From Loxodes magnus (lineage: Eukaryota > Ciliophora > Karyorelictea > Loxodida > Loxodidae), in assembly GCA_946699065.1 (NCBI GenBank), contig CAMPDV010000863.1, forward strand, positions 1-64,000: a DNA stretch of 64,000 nt. Direction: 5' to 3'. Positions 49,695 through 61,100 of the stretch are shown here, in pieces (positions within the stretch are counted from its first letter, which is position 1; each line of letters begins with the position of its first letter). The notes under the pieces were generated by a model. The model saw only the letters and a list, made by a program, of their open reading frames with translations. It made no database searches and was not told the DNA's origin. A program made the translations under genes and the position numbers.

Positions 49695-52600
49695 AAAAAA
49701 CAAAAAAGGGGAAAGAACTAATAAAGAAAATAATATGGAAGCATAGAATGATAGATAAGAAGAAGAAAAGGTGGAGAAGGAAGATGAATAAAAAGAAGAA
49801 TAAGGTGAAGAGGAAGTAGAGGGAATTAGTGTAAAAAAAGATTAAGAATAAGTCATAAAAATAGGGACAGCAAATGTTAGGGGAGTAAGAAGTGCAAAAG
49901 AGGCACTAGCCAAATTCATGACTCAAAAAAGTATCCACATAATGGCAATATAAGAAATTTAGATTGAAGACTAAAAAGATATGTGTAATATAGCAGGATA
50001 TAAAAACTTAATAAATGTGGGATCAAAAAAAGGAAAAGGAGTAGCATTCTATATTAGAAACGACATATGTAAGGAGATCAGAGAGATATAGAATGAAGTA
50101 AACCAAATGACGCTCTTTGGAGGAGCGAGAGTAATGGCAATAGAAATAATGAAATAATTAGCAGTAATAAATGTCTACGCTCTTGTTGCAAATAACAACG
50201 AACAGTATGAGCCTTTCTATAATTTAGTGAATGAATTTAAACTATAAGCAATAGAAAAAGGACTTAATATAATGATAATAGGAGACTGAAATGCGCACAT
50301 AGAAAAATGACTGCCAAAGAAAACAAACTCAGCAGGAAAGAGAATGACACAGTTTATGGAACAGAATAATTTAATATGCCTAGACCCAACTGAAATAGGT
50401 ATCTTTATTCACTAAAGCAATGAGTATAAAATAGATTACTTTTTAATCGAAGAGAGAATGAGAGAATGAGAGAAAAGGTGATAAAAAGTGATTTTTATTA
50501 CTCATACGTAATAGGTGACCATAGGCCTGGTATTGTATAGGTAAAGATGGGTAAAGAAGTAAGAAAGCCATAAAAGATAGCAAAAATAAACTACCTACTA
50601 TTAAAGAAAAAAGAGATATAAGAAAAATTTGAAAGATTTATACAAGAAAATCTCTAAGAAGAAGAAATTGATAACTTAAACGGCACATAGACTTATAAAT
50701 GATGAAAGAAAAAGATATAAGAAGGAGTTTAAATAGTATGTGGAAAATTCAAAAAATAAAACTCTAAGATATATAAATATTCAGAAACAACAAAATAGTG
50801 TAATAAAATCTTTAGAAAATGCAGCAAACAATTAAAATAAAGGGTAAAGAACAGAGAACAAATAAATGAAAATCAATAAATTGAGAATCAAAAAGAATAC
50901 CAAAGAGTAAGATAAGAATACATTTAATCAAGAAAAAAAGATAAAAGAAAATAACTAAACCTATTTATGGACAATGTAAATAAAGGAAGTCTAACAGATA
51001 TGTGGAAGAAACTAAAAAGCTTACTTAATAGGAAAAATAATTAATGAGTATCCTTATTAAAAGAAGATGTTAATATTTTCAGGGATGAATGGTAGAAACT
51101 GTATGAAGATGGCGATAATACGCTACCAACTAAATTCTTAAACAAGAGACAAATAGTGGTAAACGAATATGAAATTCGAGAAATCATTAACTAATTTGCG
51201 AAATGAAAAGCAGTAGGACCTGATGAAATACAAGTAGGCACAATATTAGCAGGCGTGAAAAAACTAACAGAAGCAACATGTAAAATGATATCTAAGATGA
51301 TTTAAGAGGGAGTAATACTTTAGGAGATGAAACAACAATACATAATACTAATATACAAAAAGGAGGATAAATGAGCCCGATGAACTATCGACCAATCTCT
51401 TTAATGAATCATGCTTTAAAAATTGTAGAAGCATGAATTTTCTAGCAATTTTAAGGATATCTTCATAATGATGAAAACGAATACTAATATGGTTTCAAAA
51501 AAGGAAATCATGCGCACTATAAATCTTCAATCTAAGAACAGTATAGGAATGGCCAATGCGGAACAAAAAAGATGTATTTGTAATATTAGTTGATATTAAG
51601 AAAACTTATGACTCAATACAAAGAAAGGATATATGATAAATCCTAAAGGATCTAAAAATACCGGAATAGATAATTAAACTTCTAAAAAACTTCAACTGTG
51701 AAGAAGAAATTAAACTGAAAATCAATGAATAAATAGCAAAATCATTCGCGACAAATAAAGGACTAAAACAGGGAAGCATAACGTCGCCAAGATTATTTAA
51801 CTTGATAACAGCAATACTATCCATAAATCGGTAGATTAAAAGCTAGGAATTACGATAGAGTATAAAAACGAAGAGGGATGAATATAAGAAATATATGCAG
51901 GATGTTTTGCATACGCAGATTTCCTAGCCTTAATAAGTGAATCAGAATAATTAGAGGAAGTAATCAAAAATTTAACCTCATGGGCAGAAAAATACAAACT
52001 GGAAATTGCAGATAAAACAAAATGAATAATATGAAAAGCAGCGGAAAATAGAAAGTGGGAAAATATAGGCAATACTATTGAGGTGGGAAATTTAAGAATC
52101 GAAAGAGTAACGTCCTTTTAGTACCTAGGTCATATAATAGAAGAGAACATCAGTGTTGAAAAACACATGGAGAATAGACTAGAAGCAGCATAAAAAATGC
52201 AAACATGGATATTGGGAAAAATAATAATGAATAAGGGATTAGCACCATATAATGCAGGAATAATGATAAAAACCTTCGTAAGCTCATTTTCAGTTATGGG
52301 ACAGAAGTGATCCCATATTGTGAATAATTTGTAGGAAAATAAGTGATGGAACAATTAGAAATAATATAGAGAAGATCTTTACGAGCAATCATAGATGCCC
52401 CTTTCTAAGTGTAAAATGAGATGCTAGAATACGAGTTACAGTTTATGAAATTTAAACATTACCTATGGCAGAAAACGCTGAGATTAAGAGGCAAATTAAT
52501 AGGAAACTAAGGAAAAACTGTAGACGGATTATTGTTCGACCTAAGTAAAGAAGAGAACTTTATTTTTGAGCAATACTGCACGACAATAAAATTAGAATTA

Positions 52601-53970
52601 AAAATTGAAGACAAAAATATATTTATAGATGATGGTAATAATAATCAAAAAGGGAAGAAAAACATTAATCGTGCAATATGAGAATATAGAGTATACGTAG
52701 AAGATAGAGAAAGAATGAAGTAAATGATAATAACATTACAATATAGAAAAACATGATTTGATGAATATGTAGTAGGACCACCCAACTACCTGAGATATAA
52801 TTAAAATAGAATAGAAGAAATATGTTACCTATTCAGAATAAGAATTAGATGTAAATGGAGCTAGGATTGCTTAAAAGAAAGACACCTAGTCATGACAAGT
52901 CAATGACCTTTCTGTAACAATGCAAGAGAAAACGAAAGGCATATCATAGAAAAATGTTCGGATTACAAAGAAGGAAGATAATAATGTATTTGAAATCTTA
53001 GAGCAATAGGAGTAGAGAGATAAGGAATGGAAATATTTTATATAATATGAGGCATGGCCAAATTTGAGAAATTAATTAGAACCTAAGAAGAGCAGAAAAG
53101 AGCTAAAGCTGACTTGATAAATAAATAAATAAATTTGATTATAGAGAGCGTACCACTCTCGTTGGTGTGCAGCTCTTTAAAAAATGTTTCATAATGACAA
53201 GAATATTTGTTACTGATAAAATTATCAGATACTGATAAACCTTGTTAAATACTGGTATAATTATTCAGTACTGATAAAAATGTTCAATACTGATATAATT
53301 TAAGAATACTCGTAGACTTTAATTCTTGTTGGAGGTTCAAGGACATGGCAGGGTGGCGTCTCATTGCATCAACAAAGCAGAGGACGACATGTGTCAATTA
53401 TGGGCACTTAAATTCTCCACCTCAGATGAAGCTCGCAAAGATAATTTCCTTTTATTTCCAGAATTAAAAATTAAATTAAGCCAGTGCCGAAGGTCAAACT
53501 AGCAGATGTCTCGAGGCCAAGCCAAAGCAGAGGAAGACATAAATTCGATTACTGGTACTTAGCTTCCCCAACCACTGATAAGCCGTTCCTTGTTGTTCAT
53601 CTTCGAAAACTATGGCAATTTAATATAATAAAAGATTATATAATAGATATATTAGGAAAAAGGAAAAAAGAATATATAGAATTGAAATTTGAATGAAAAA
53701 AGAAATTGGAATAGATTATAGAGCAGGAAAAGGATAATTTTTATGAGTGTATAAAAGCTTGATCAAGAAGAAAATAATTAGAAATGAAAATTAGTAAGAT
53801 ATGCAAGAAAAAATAAATTAAGCTTGCAATAAAGATTTAATGAAGCGTATATAGATAGAAGAAGAACAACAAGAGATAATGTAAAGGAAAATGAGGAAGA
53901 TATGTAACTAATAAAAGAAGAATTTCTATTACTGAAGGCTTACTTGAAGAAACGGACATATATTGAGATA
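49606..53970 (+). pseudogene. LINE ORF2, endonuclease-reverse transcriptase (copy A)
   Basis: Starts at ATG 49606, one frame over from ORF1, with an acidic Glu/Lys-rich lead. The endonuclease begins at about 49860 (TANVRG; IQEIQIE; GDWNAHI at 50281-50301; IGDHRPGI). It is interrupted at about 50455-50475 by an 8-base duplication absent from copy B. RT motifs: KAVGPDEIQ, IILIYKK then NYRPISL (split by a missing base at 51353-51373), VDIKKTYDS (motif A), LKQGSITSP (motif B) and YADF at 51912-51923, where copy B has the catalytic YADD. A C-terminal zinc motif (PFCNNARENERHIIEKC) has lost its first Cys to a TGA codon. The C-terminal end is split by a nested SINE. TGA = Trp is needed in GDWNAHI. 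Confidence 0.82.
53121..53624 (-). mobile_element. dimeric SINE nested in LINE copy A
   Basis: About 504 bases on -, flanked by ataa on both sides (53117-53120 and 53625-53628), exactly splitting a LINE sequence that is continuous in copy B. Its 3' end (53121-53195) is the LINE 3' tail: (ATAA)n, tataatc and the hairpin at 53145-53175. The head has two related ~150-base halves: the string aaagcagagga recurs at 53373 and 53524, and the flanking sequence aligns. The first half contains a possible Pol III A box (ggcttatcagtggttgg) and a weak B box (aatcgaattt). A middle section has repeated cagtactgat-like words. This is the usual design of a SINE mobilised by a partner LINE. Confidence 0.7.
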
Positions 53971-53976
53971 TGGAAT

Positions 53977-54007
53977 GAGCTGCACACCAATGAGGCGCTA
54001 CGTGCTC
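53977..54007 (+). other. LINE copy A 3'-terminal hairpin
   Basis: gagctgcacacc, loop, ggcgctacgtgctc: outer stem gagc/gctc, inner stem with one mismatch relative to copy B. It sits about 25 bases before the (TTTA)n tail. Confidence 0.75.
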
Positions 54008-54079
54008 TATAATCAAATTTATTTATTTATAAATGCAAAGTACGTCTGTGCGTTATCATGTACCGATTAAGCAATTAGC

Positions 54080-54370
54080 TCATTTGGGATTCCATCTATC
54101 GATAAAATAATTTCCTAATTATTAACTAGAACTATTACTTATTATGTCTGTTTTTTCTAGTAAATATTGCTTATAAACTTTCGTTGTTAATTATTTCTTT
54201 GCATTTCTCCTTGGAGTTAGAAGCACTTGTGAAAACATTTTTGTTTTAGCTTTAAGAGATTTGCTAATAGGCCGAAACTCTTGTATGTCTTTGTAAATTT
54301 TCAAAATCAGTCTTAATCCAAATTTAGCAGCATGTAGATTCGGGTCGGCAGTTTGTCCATATAGTTTCAT
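54080..54370 (-). CDS. hypothetical protein, 96 aa
   Basis: ATG 54370-54368 to TGA 54082-54080. The sequence has balanced charge and an amphipathic pattern (MKLYGQTADPNLHAAKFGLR, KAKTKMFSQVLLTPRRNAKK) with no internal TGA. It ends about 50 bases from the LINE copy A tail, so the insertion lies just downstream of it. The opposite strand is also TGA-free here, but its translation is Leu/Phe/Cys-rich as expected of an antisense shadow. No family recognised. Confidence 0.45.
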
Positions 54371-54777
54371 TATTAATCTTTTTTTATATTTATTTGATTG
54401 AACTAGTTAACTTTTATGAAAAAAAGCTTCTAGAAAAAGTAAAGACAATAAATAACCTTGAATTTACATGCTTTAATTATTTTATAATGTAATCATTATA
54501 ATCTAAGTTTCAGTATTATTCATAGAAAGCTATTTTACTATGCTTTTCTGACAAATTTTAGTTTTCAAACATTAACTAAAAGTTCTTGAATCTTAAAAAT
54601 ATCCTAATTTTATCTAAATATTGCTATAGTTCTACTATATTTTAAGCTTCCTTAATTAAATATCTTTTTGCTAGATAACTATAAGATCACTTGGCTATTA
54701 GATTTATTCTTTTTTTAATTTTGCATATCGAAATGTTAATTAATTTAAGTTTTTTCTCAGTTATTATATAAGAAAAA

Positions 54778-55485
54778 ATGGAAAACTTCTTGTAAAAAAC
54801 CTCTTCTCAAAAGGATTCATCTTACGAGCAATAAAATATATTTTAAGCACTCCAATTGCTGTAATAAGAAAATTTCAACCTCCTAAGAACAGTTCAAGAA
54901 CTAGAAATAAAAATAGAGTACCTGATGTACAATTAATAAGAATAAATGAAAAATGAAAATAAATAGACAGGAAACAACAAAATAGAAGAGCTAGAGAAAA
55001 AATTCGACTAATTCGCAGAACTAACTGAAAGCATATTTTTGCAAAATATACAGGGGAATGATCCTATGGATGTGGAGAAACAACCTGTAATAAAAGATAT
55101 TCCCTATAGGAAAATACTGCGGAGCTGATACTGTAAGAGACCAGGACACAAAGTTAGAAACTGCTTCTAATTCCAATAAAAACAGAAAGCAGAAAATTTA
55201 AAGCTATGAAGAACCATAAGTAAACTATATTGCACTGCGGAAGGAAGAATTTATAGAAGAAAGATGTACGCAGGGCATGAAATTCTAGAAGACGTGATTA
55301 TAGCAGGACAAAGAAGAAATGAACAAATGCTTGGAATGAAGATTGATTGAAGCAAGATTACGAAAATAAAAAAGGGAGAACACAGCACAGATAGATATGT
55401 GCTTCAAGAAGAAGACCCAGAAGAAGACTGGAAATGGAAATTGTAACAAAACTATTAAACTTTAAAAAGTGACGAACCTTATTGA
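54778..55485 (+). mobile_element. retroposed coiled-coil/zinc-knuckle element, copy 2
   Basis: ATG 54778 to TGA 55483-55485, 235 residues. A Gln-rich start is followed by a coiled coil (LLRTVQELEIKIEYL, IEELEKKFDQFAELTESI), a zinc knuckle at about 55105-55150 reading SWYCKRPGHKVRNC (first Cys replaced by Ser, TGA = Trp) and a C-terminal region (LWRTISKLYCTAEGRIYRRK) that aligns with the same part of copy 1. A short AT stretch and an (ATT)n run at about 55508-55525 follow, like the tail of copy 1. The frame is otherwise intact. Confidence 0.6.
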
Positions 55486-55525
55486 TAGGTGGGATCACTA
55501 TAATTAATTATTATTATTATTATTA

Positions 55526-58111
55526 TAGATATTTTTTATAAGATAAGTGCAAAAAAGTTGATCTAAGGCTATTTATCAATGCTATGAAAGACTTAGTAAA
55601 ATAAGGTTTAGAATACTCTTGATAGTAGCATATTAATGCCTCTATTATCTTTAAGACGAAGAAATATTAAAGTTAATTAGAGATTTTAAATAATAAACTT
55701 AGAAACTTAAATATAAGCAATATCACTATTAACAATAATGATAAGTTAAGTCAGTCTAGATTATCATCGTTGATTAATTTAAAAAATACTCTAGTTGGTA
55801 ATCCCAAAATTTTAAATTAGATGTAATTTATATTAAAAATGCTTTTATCTCTTCTCTTTTATATCTCTAGAAATGTTAATTTAGATAAAAAAGATTAAAG
55901 TCAAAGTGGTTTATAAATTAAAATTATAATAAGCAATTTGTTCGCAATTGTAACTATTAGTTTAGTTTTAAACTGCTTTAATAGAGCCAATATGAAAAAT
56001 GAATGCTGCATATAGTTATCTTATAAGATGTATAACTATCAATTATTAATTTATTATCATGAAGCTTATAAATCTGTCCAATTGCTTTTTAATATAGATA
56101 AATCTTTCTGTAGTAAAATTAATTATCAGCTGATAGTTTAATTACTTCTAATACAGAACTAAAACCAGAATTTATAGTTTAACTAGTTATATTTATTTTA
56201 AACAATTTATCTAAAGCAGAGTAAAACTCTTTCTTGCTGAAATATAGTAAAATAGTCTCAGAATTAATTAATTTTTAGGATTATAAGAATACCTTGTGGT
56301 TAAGCATTTCATTTATACTTTAAGAAGCATTTTTTAGTTCCTATAATAAATTAACTAGATGAACAAATTGGTTTCTTTCTCATTAGATTTTATACACTCT
56401 AGCTGAATACTTAACTATTTGGTTTTATACCTTTATACTGCCTAATTAATATAAATTACTAGAAGAGTCTTTTTTAATTAAATGCAAAGCTAAATGTGCC
56501 ATTCGTGTTCACAAATAGAACTTGTCATAAATGCTATAAATAAGTGCTCCAGATAATTATGATATCCTACGCGTTTAATATAAATAATAAGTTAGCAATA
56601 AAACAGATGTAATAGCGATCCTTCACGTCTAATATATAAAAATGCATAAGTAAACGTGCTTATATATATGAAAAGAAAGGTTATAAAAATAAGTATGTAT
56701 AAAGAAAGGAAAATAGATACAAAATATTTTTAACAAAGTGTGTTTAATAGAAAAATGAAAATAACTATAAAAAAGTAAAATAATTATAATAAATAAACTT
56801 AAAAATAATAATAAGAAAGGATAAATAAAGGTGAATCACAGAATAAGTAGCATGTACCCCAGAAATTAATATATATAATTTGTCACTAGCGTGATAGACA
56901 AATGCTCCAAACATAAAATAGTGTTTATTAAATCTAATATAAGTATTTGCTACAAGATTGATAGATAAGCTTGCTTGACAATAAAACGAGTTTTCCACAT
57001 TTAATAAATACTAATTGCATAAGTAAAAGTGGCTCTAATATGCACAAGATACTTCAACAATGAACATGTAAAAAAGTAAATTGAGAATATGAAGAATGCT
57101 TAAAAATAAAGTGAGCAAGTCTGCAATTTTTCAAAGAGAATATGAGAGATCATAACATATTTTGAAAGTTTGAAATTAGAAATCTTATGTTTACGTAAAT
57201 ATTTTTTTCGAATTCAGCAGTAGCAGAAGAACAGCTTTATAAATCTAAAAGCTTCAAATTAGGAATTTAAATAATAACTGAATTTACTAAGTTGATAGCA
57301 TAACCAATTAATCAAATGATCTAAAAAAATTTAAAATGTTCAAATAATTAAAAAATTTGAAACCGAAATTTTCATAAAAAAAAGAAGATTAAGATAAGTT
57401 GAATTTGAAATTCTGCATATATGAAAACGTAGCTCTAGCTTTAAAATCTTAATATGTATGAGGATCTAATATTATAAGATAATTAGCATGATTATATTCA
57501 AGTAATAATAGATTCTACAAAATATATAAATAAAAAATAAAGTAAGATGAAGTAGTAATGATGATTATCATCTATAAATAAAAATTTAATGATAAGTCTA
57601 AATACGATAGAGTAAGATAGTGGGAATTTGCGAAAATTCATGTAAAGCAAACAATATTTATACTTTCATCCAATAATAAGAGATTATAATGACTCAAGCT
57701 TTTAGGATTGTTACTATTTGTTCATATATAATATGATAGCTAAATTATTTGTATTTCAATTCTGCTTGTTTAATGCGTTTCTGATTTGATTCTCTTTATC
57801 TTTATATAATTATTCCGTTTTAACATTTAAGTAACTTCTAATTGAACTTGAATTTTTACCTTTCAATATATATCGCATTTCCTGAATTATGGTTCAGGCT
57901 AACATATGATTTATTGCTAATGTTCCATCATTGCATTACCTGGATGTCTTTTATCATTTAATTATCTTCTTACTCTAGCAATTATTCAAGTAACAAATAT
58001 TAATTATTTAGATATTAAATTTAAAATTGTCTCTTTCAGATCATTTTTAAAATGTCAAGAATCTTCTTTAATTACCAAAAAATAAGGAGATAAGGTTTTT
58101 GCTGGCAATAT
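55526..58111. other. AT-rich region with a diverged duplication
   Basis: About 56530-56675 and 56895-57045 are related over some 150 bases (shared blocks such as aatgctcca, tctaatata and ttgcataagtaaa), offset by about 370 bases. Between 57060 and 57680 one + frame is protein-like (KQASLQFFKENMRDHN, EEQLYKSKSFKLGIQ) but has no recognised domain. No other feature seen. Confidence 0.35.
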
Positions 58112-61100
58112 CATAAATAAATAAATAAATTTGATTATAGAGCGCGTAGCACCTCATTGGTGCGTAGCTCTTTAATAAATGTTTCAATACATGTCTATTT
58201 CTTCAAGTAAACCTTCAGGTAATAAAAATTCTTCTCTTATTAGTTCCATATCTTCATCATTTTCTTCTTCAATATCTCTTGTTCTTCTGTCTTCTATCTA
58301 TCTACGTTTTATTGATTCTTTGTTACAAGCGTCCATTATTTTTTTTACATACTTTGCTAATTTTCGTTTCTAATTCTTTTCTTCTTAATCAAGCTTTTAT
58401 AAATTCATAAAAACTATCCTTTTCCTGCTCTATAATCTTTTCCTATTTCTTTTTTTCATTCAATTTTCTTTTCTAAGTATCCTTTTTTCTTTTTTCTAAT
58501 ATGTTTTTGATATAATCTTTTATTATCAAGTCAGTTTTATCTCTTTTCTGCTCTTCTTAGGTTCTAATGAATTTTTCGAATTTGGTCATACCTCATATTA
58601 TATCAAATATTTCCATTCCTTATCTCTCTACTCCTATTGCTCTAAGATTCCAAATACATTATTATCTTCCTTCTTTGTAATCCGAACAGTTTTCTATGAT
58701 ATGCCTTTCGTTTTCTCTTGCATCATTACAGAAAGGGCATTGACTTGTCATGACTAGGTGTCTTTCTTTTAAGCAATCCTAGCTCCATTTACATCTAATT
58801 CTTATTCTGAATATGTAACATATTTATTCTATTCTATTTTTATTATATCTCAGGTAGTTGGGTGATCCTACTACATATTCATCAAATCATGTTTTTCTAT
58901 ACTGTAGAGTTGTTATCATTTATTCCATTCTTTCTCTATCTTCTACTTATACTCTATGTTCTCAAATTGCACGATTAATGTTTTTCTTTCCTTTTTGATT
59001 ATTATTATCATCATCTATAAATATATTTTTGTCTTCAATTTTTAATTCTACTTTTATTGCTGTGCAGTATTATTCAAATATAAAATTCTCTTCTTTACTT
59101 AGGTCGAACATTAATCCATCTACTGTTTTTCCTTAGTTACCTATTAGTCTGCCTCTTAACCTCAGCGTTTTCTGCCATAGGTAATGTTTAAATTTCATAA
59201 ATTGCGATTCGTGTTCTAACATCTCATTTTGCACTTAAAAAGGGGTATCTATGATTGTTCGTAAAGATCTTCTCTATATTATTTCTAGTTGCTCCATCAC
59301 TTATTTTCCTACAAATTATTCACAATATGGGATAACTTCTATCCCATATCTGAATACTGAGCTTACGAAGATTTTTATCATTATTCCTGCATTATATGAT
59401 GCTAATCCCTTATTCATTGTTATTTTACCCAGTATTCATGTTTACATCTTTTATGCTGCTTCTAGTCTATTCTCCATGTGTTTTTCAACACTGATGTTCT
59501 CTTCTATTATATGACCTAGGTACTAAAAGGTCGTTATTCTTTCTATCTTTAAATTTCCCACCTCAATAGTATTGCCTATATTTTCTCAGTTACTATTTTC
59601 TGCTGCTTTTCATATCATTCATTTTATTTTATCTGCAATTTCCAGTTTGTATTTTTCTGCCATGAGGTTAAATTTTCGATTATTTCCTCTACTTATTCCC
59701 ATTTACTTATTTAGGCTAGGTCATCTGCATATGCAAAACATCCTGCATATATTTCTTATGTTCATCCCTCTTCGTTTTTAAAGTCTATCGTAATTCCTAG
59801 CTTTTAATCTTCCAAGGTATGGAGGAGTCTTGCTGTTATCAAGTTAAATAATCTTGACGGTATTATGTTTAGCCCTTTATTTGTCGCGAATGATTTTGCT
59901 ATTTATTCATTGATTTTAAGTTTAATTTCTTCTTCACAGTAGAAGTTTGCTAGGAGTTTAATTATCTATTCCGGTACTTTTAGATCCTTTAGGATTTATC
60001 ATATATCTTTTCTTTGCACCGAGTCGTACGCTTTTTTAATATCAACAAATATTACGAAAACATCTTTTTTGTTCCGTATTGACCATTCCTATATTGTTCC
60101 TATGTTGAAAATTTATAATGATTATGATTTTCCTTTTTTAAAGCCATATTAGTATTCGTTTTCATCATTATGAAGATATCCTTATAGTTGCTAGAAAATT
60201 CATGCATCTACAATTTTTAAAGCATGATTCAGTAAAGAGATTGGTCTATAATTCATCGGGTTCATTTATCCTCCTTTTTGTATATTAGTATTATGTATTA
60301 TTATTTCATCTCTTAAGGTATTATTCCCTCTTAAATCATCTTAACTATCATTTTACATGTTACTTCTGTTAGTTTTTTCCCGCCTGCTAATATTGTGCCT
60401 ACTTTTATTTCATCAGGTCCTACTGCTTTTCATTTCGCCAATTAGTTAATGATTTCTCGAATTTCATATTCGTTTACCACTATTTGTCTCTTGTTTAAGA
60501 ATTTAGTTGGTAGCGTATTATCGCCATCTTCATACAATTTCTACCATTAATCCCTGAAAATATTAACATCTTCTTTTAATAAGGATACTCATTAATTATT
60601 TTTCCTATTAAGTAAGCTTTTTAATTTCTTCCACATATCTGTTAGACTTCCTTTATTTACATTGTCCATAAATAGGTTTAGTTAGTTTCTTTTATCTTTT
60701 TTTCTTGATTAAATGTATTCTTATCTTACTCTTTGGTATTCTTTTTGATTCTCAATTTATTGATTTTCATTTATTTGTTCTCTGTTCTTTACCCTTTATT
60801 TTAATTGTTTGCTGCATTTTCTAAAGATTTTATTACACTATTTTGTTGTTTCTGAATATTTATATATCTTAGAGTTTTATGTTTTGAATTTTCCTCATAC
60901 TATTTAAACTCCTTCTTATATCTTTTTCTTTCATCATTTATAAGTCTATGTGCCGTTTAAGTTATCAATTTCTTCTTCTTAGAGATTTTCTTGTATAAAT
61001 CTTTCAAATTTTTCTTATATCTCTTTTTTCTTTAATAGTAGGTAGTTTATTTTTGCTATCTTTTATGGCTTTCTTACTTATTTACCCATCTTTACCTATA

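Larger units (their letters stand above)
48027..54032 (+). mobile_element. APE-type non-LTR retrotransposon (LINE), copy A
   Basis: Full-length or nearly so: its left end (aatggttagcttc) coincides with the start of homology in inverted copy B. ORF1 codes a CCHC protein and ORF2 an apurinic endonuclease plus reverse transcriptase. The 3' end carries a hairpin (53977-54007), ctataatcaaa and a (TTTA)n tail. A string ttatttata occurs on both sides (about 48006 and 54023), a possible target duplication. Inactive: an 8-base duplication in the endonuclease, a frame loss in the RT shared with copy B, YADF instead of YADD, and a nested SINE at 53121-53624. No RNase H domain seen, so it is closer to the CR1/Jockey/L1-type organisation than to R2. 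Confidence 0.88.

Noticed and set aside
51606-52354. Three - strand frames opposite the LINE RT and their counterparts at 59251-59781
   Set aside because: They lie opposite conserved RT motifs (motif A, YADD) read on the other strand, so they are shadows.
54035-54777. A 740-base + frame without TGA
   Set aside because: It is Leu/Phe/Cys-rich and opposes a better-composed - frame (54080-54370). Absence of TGA alone is weak evidence here.
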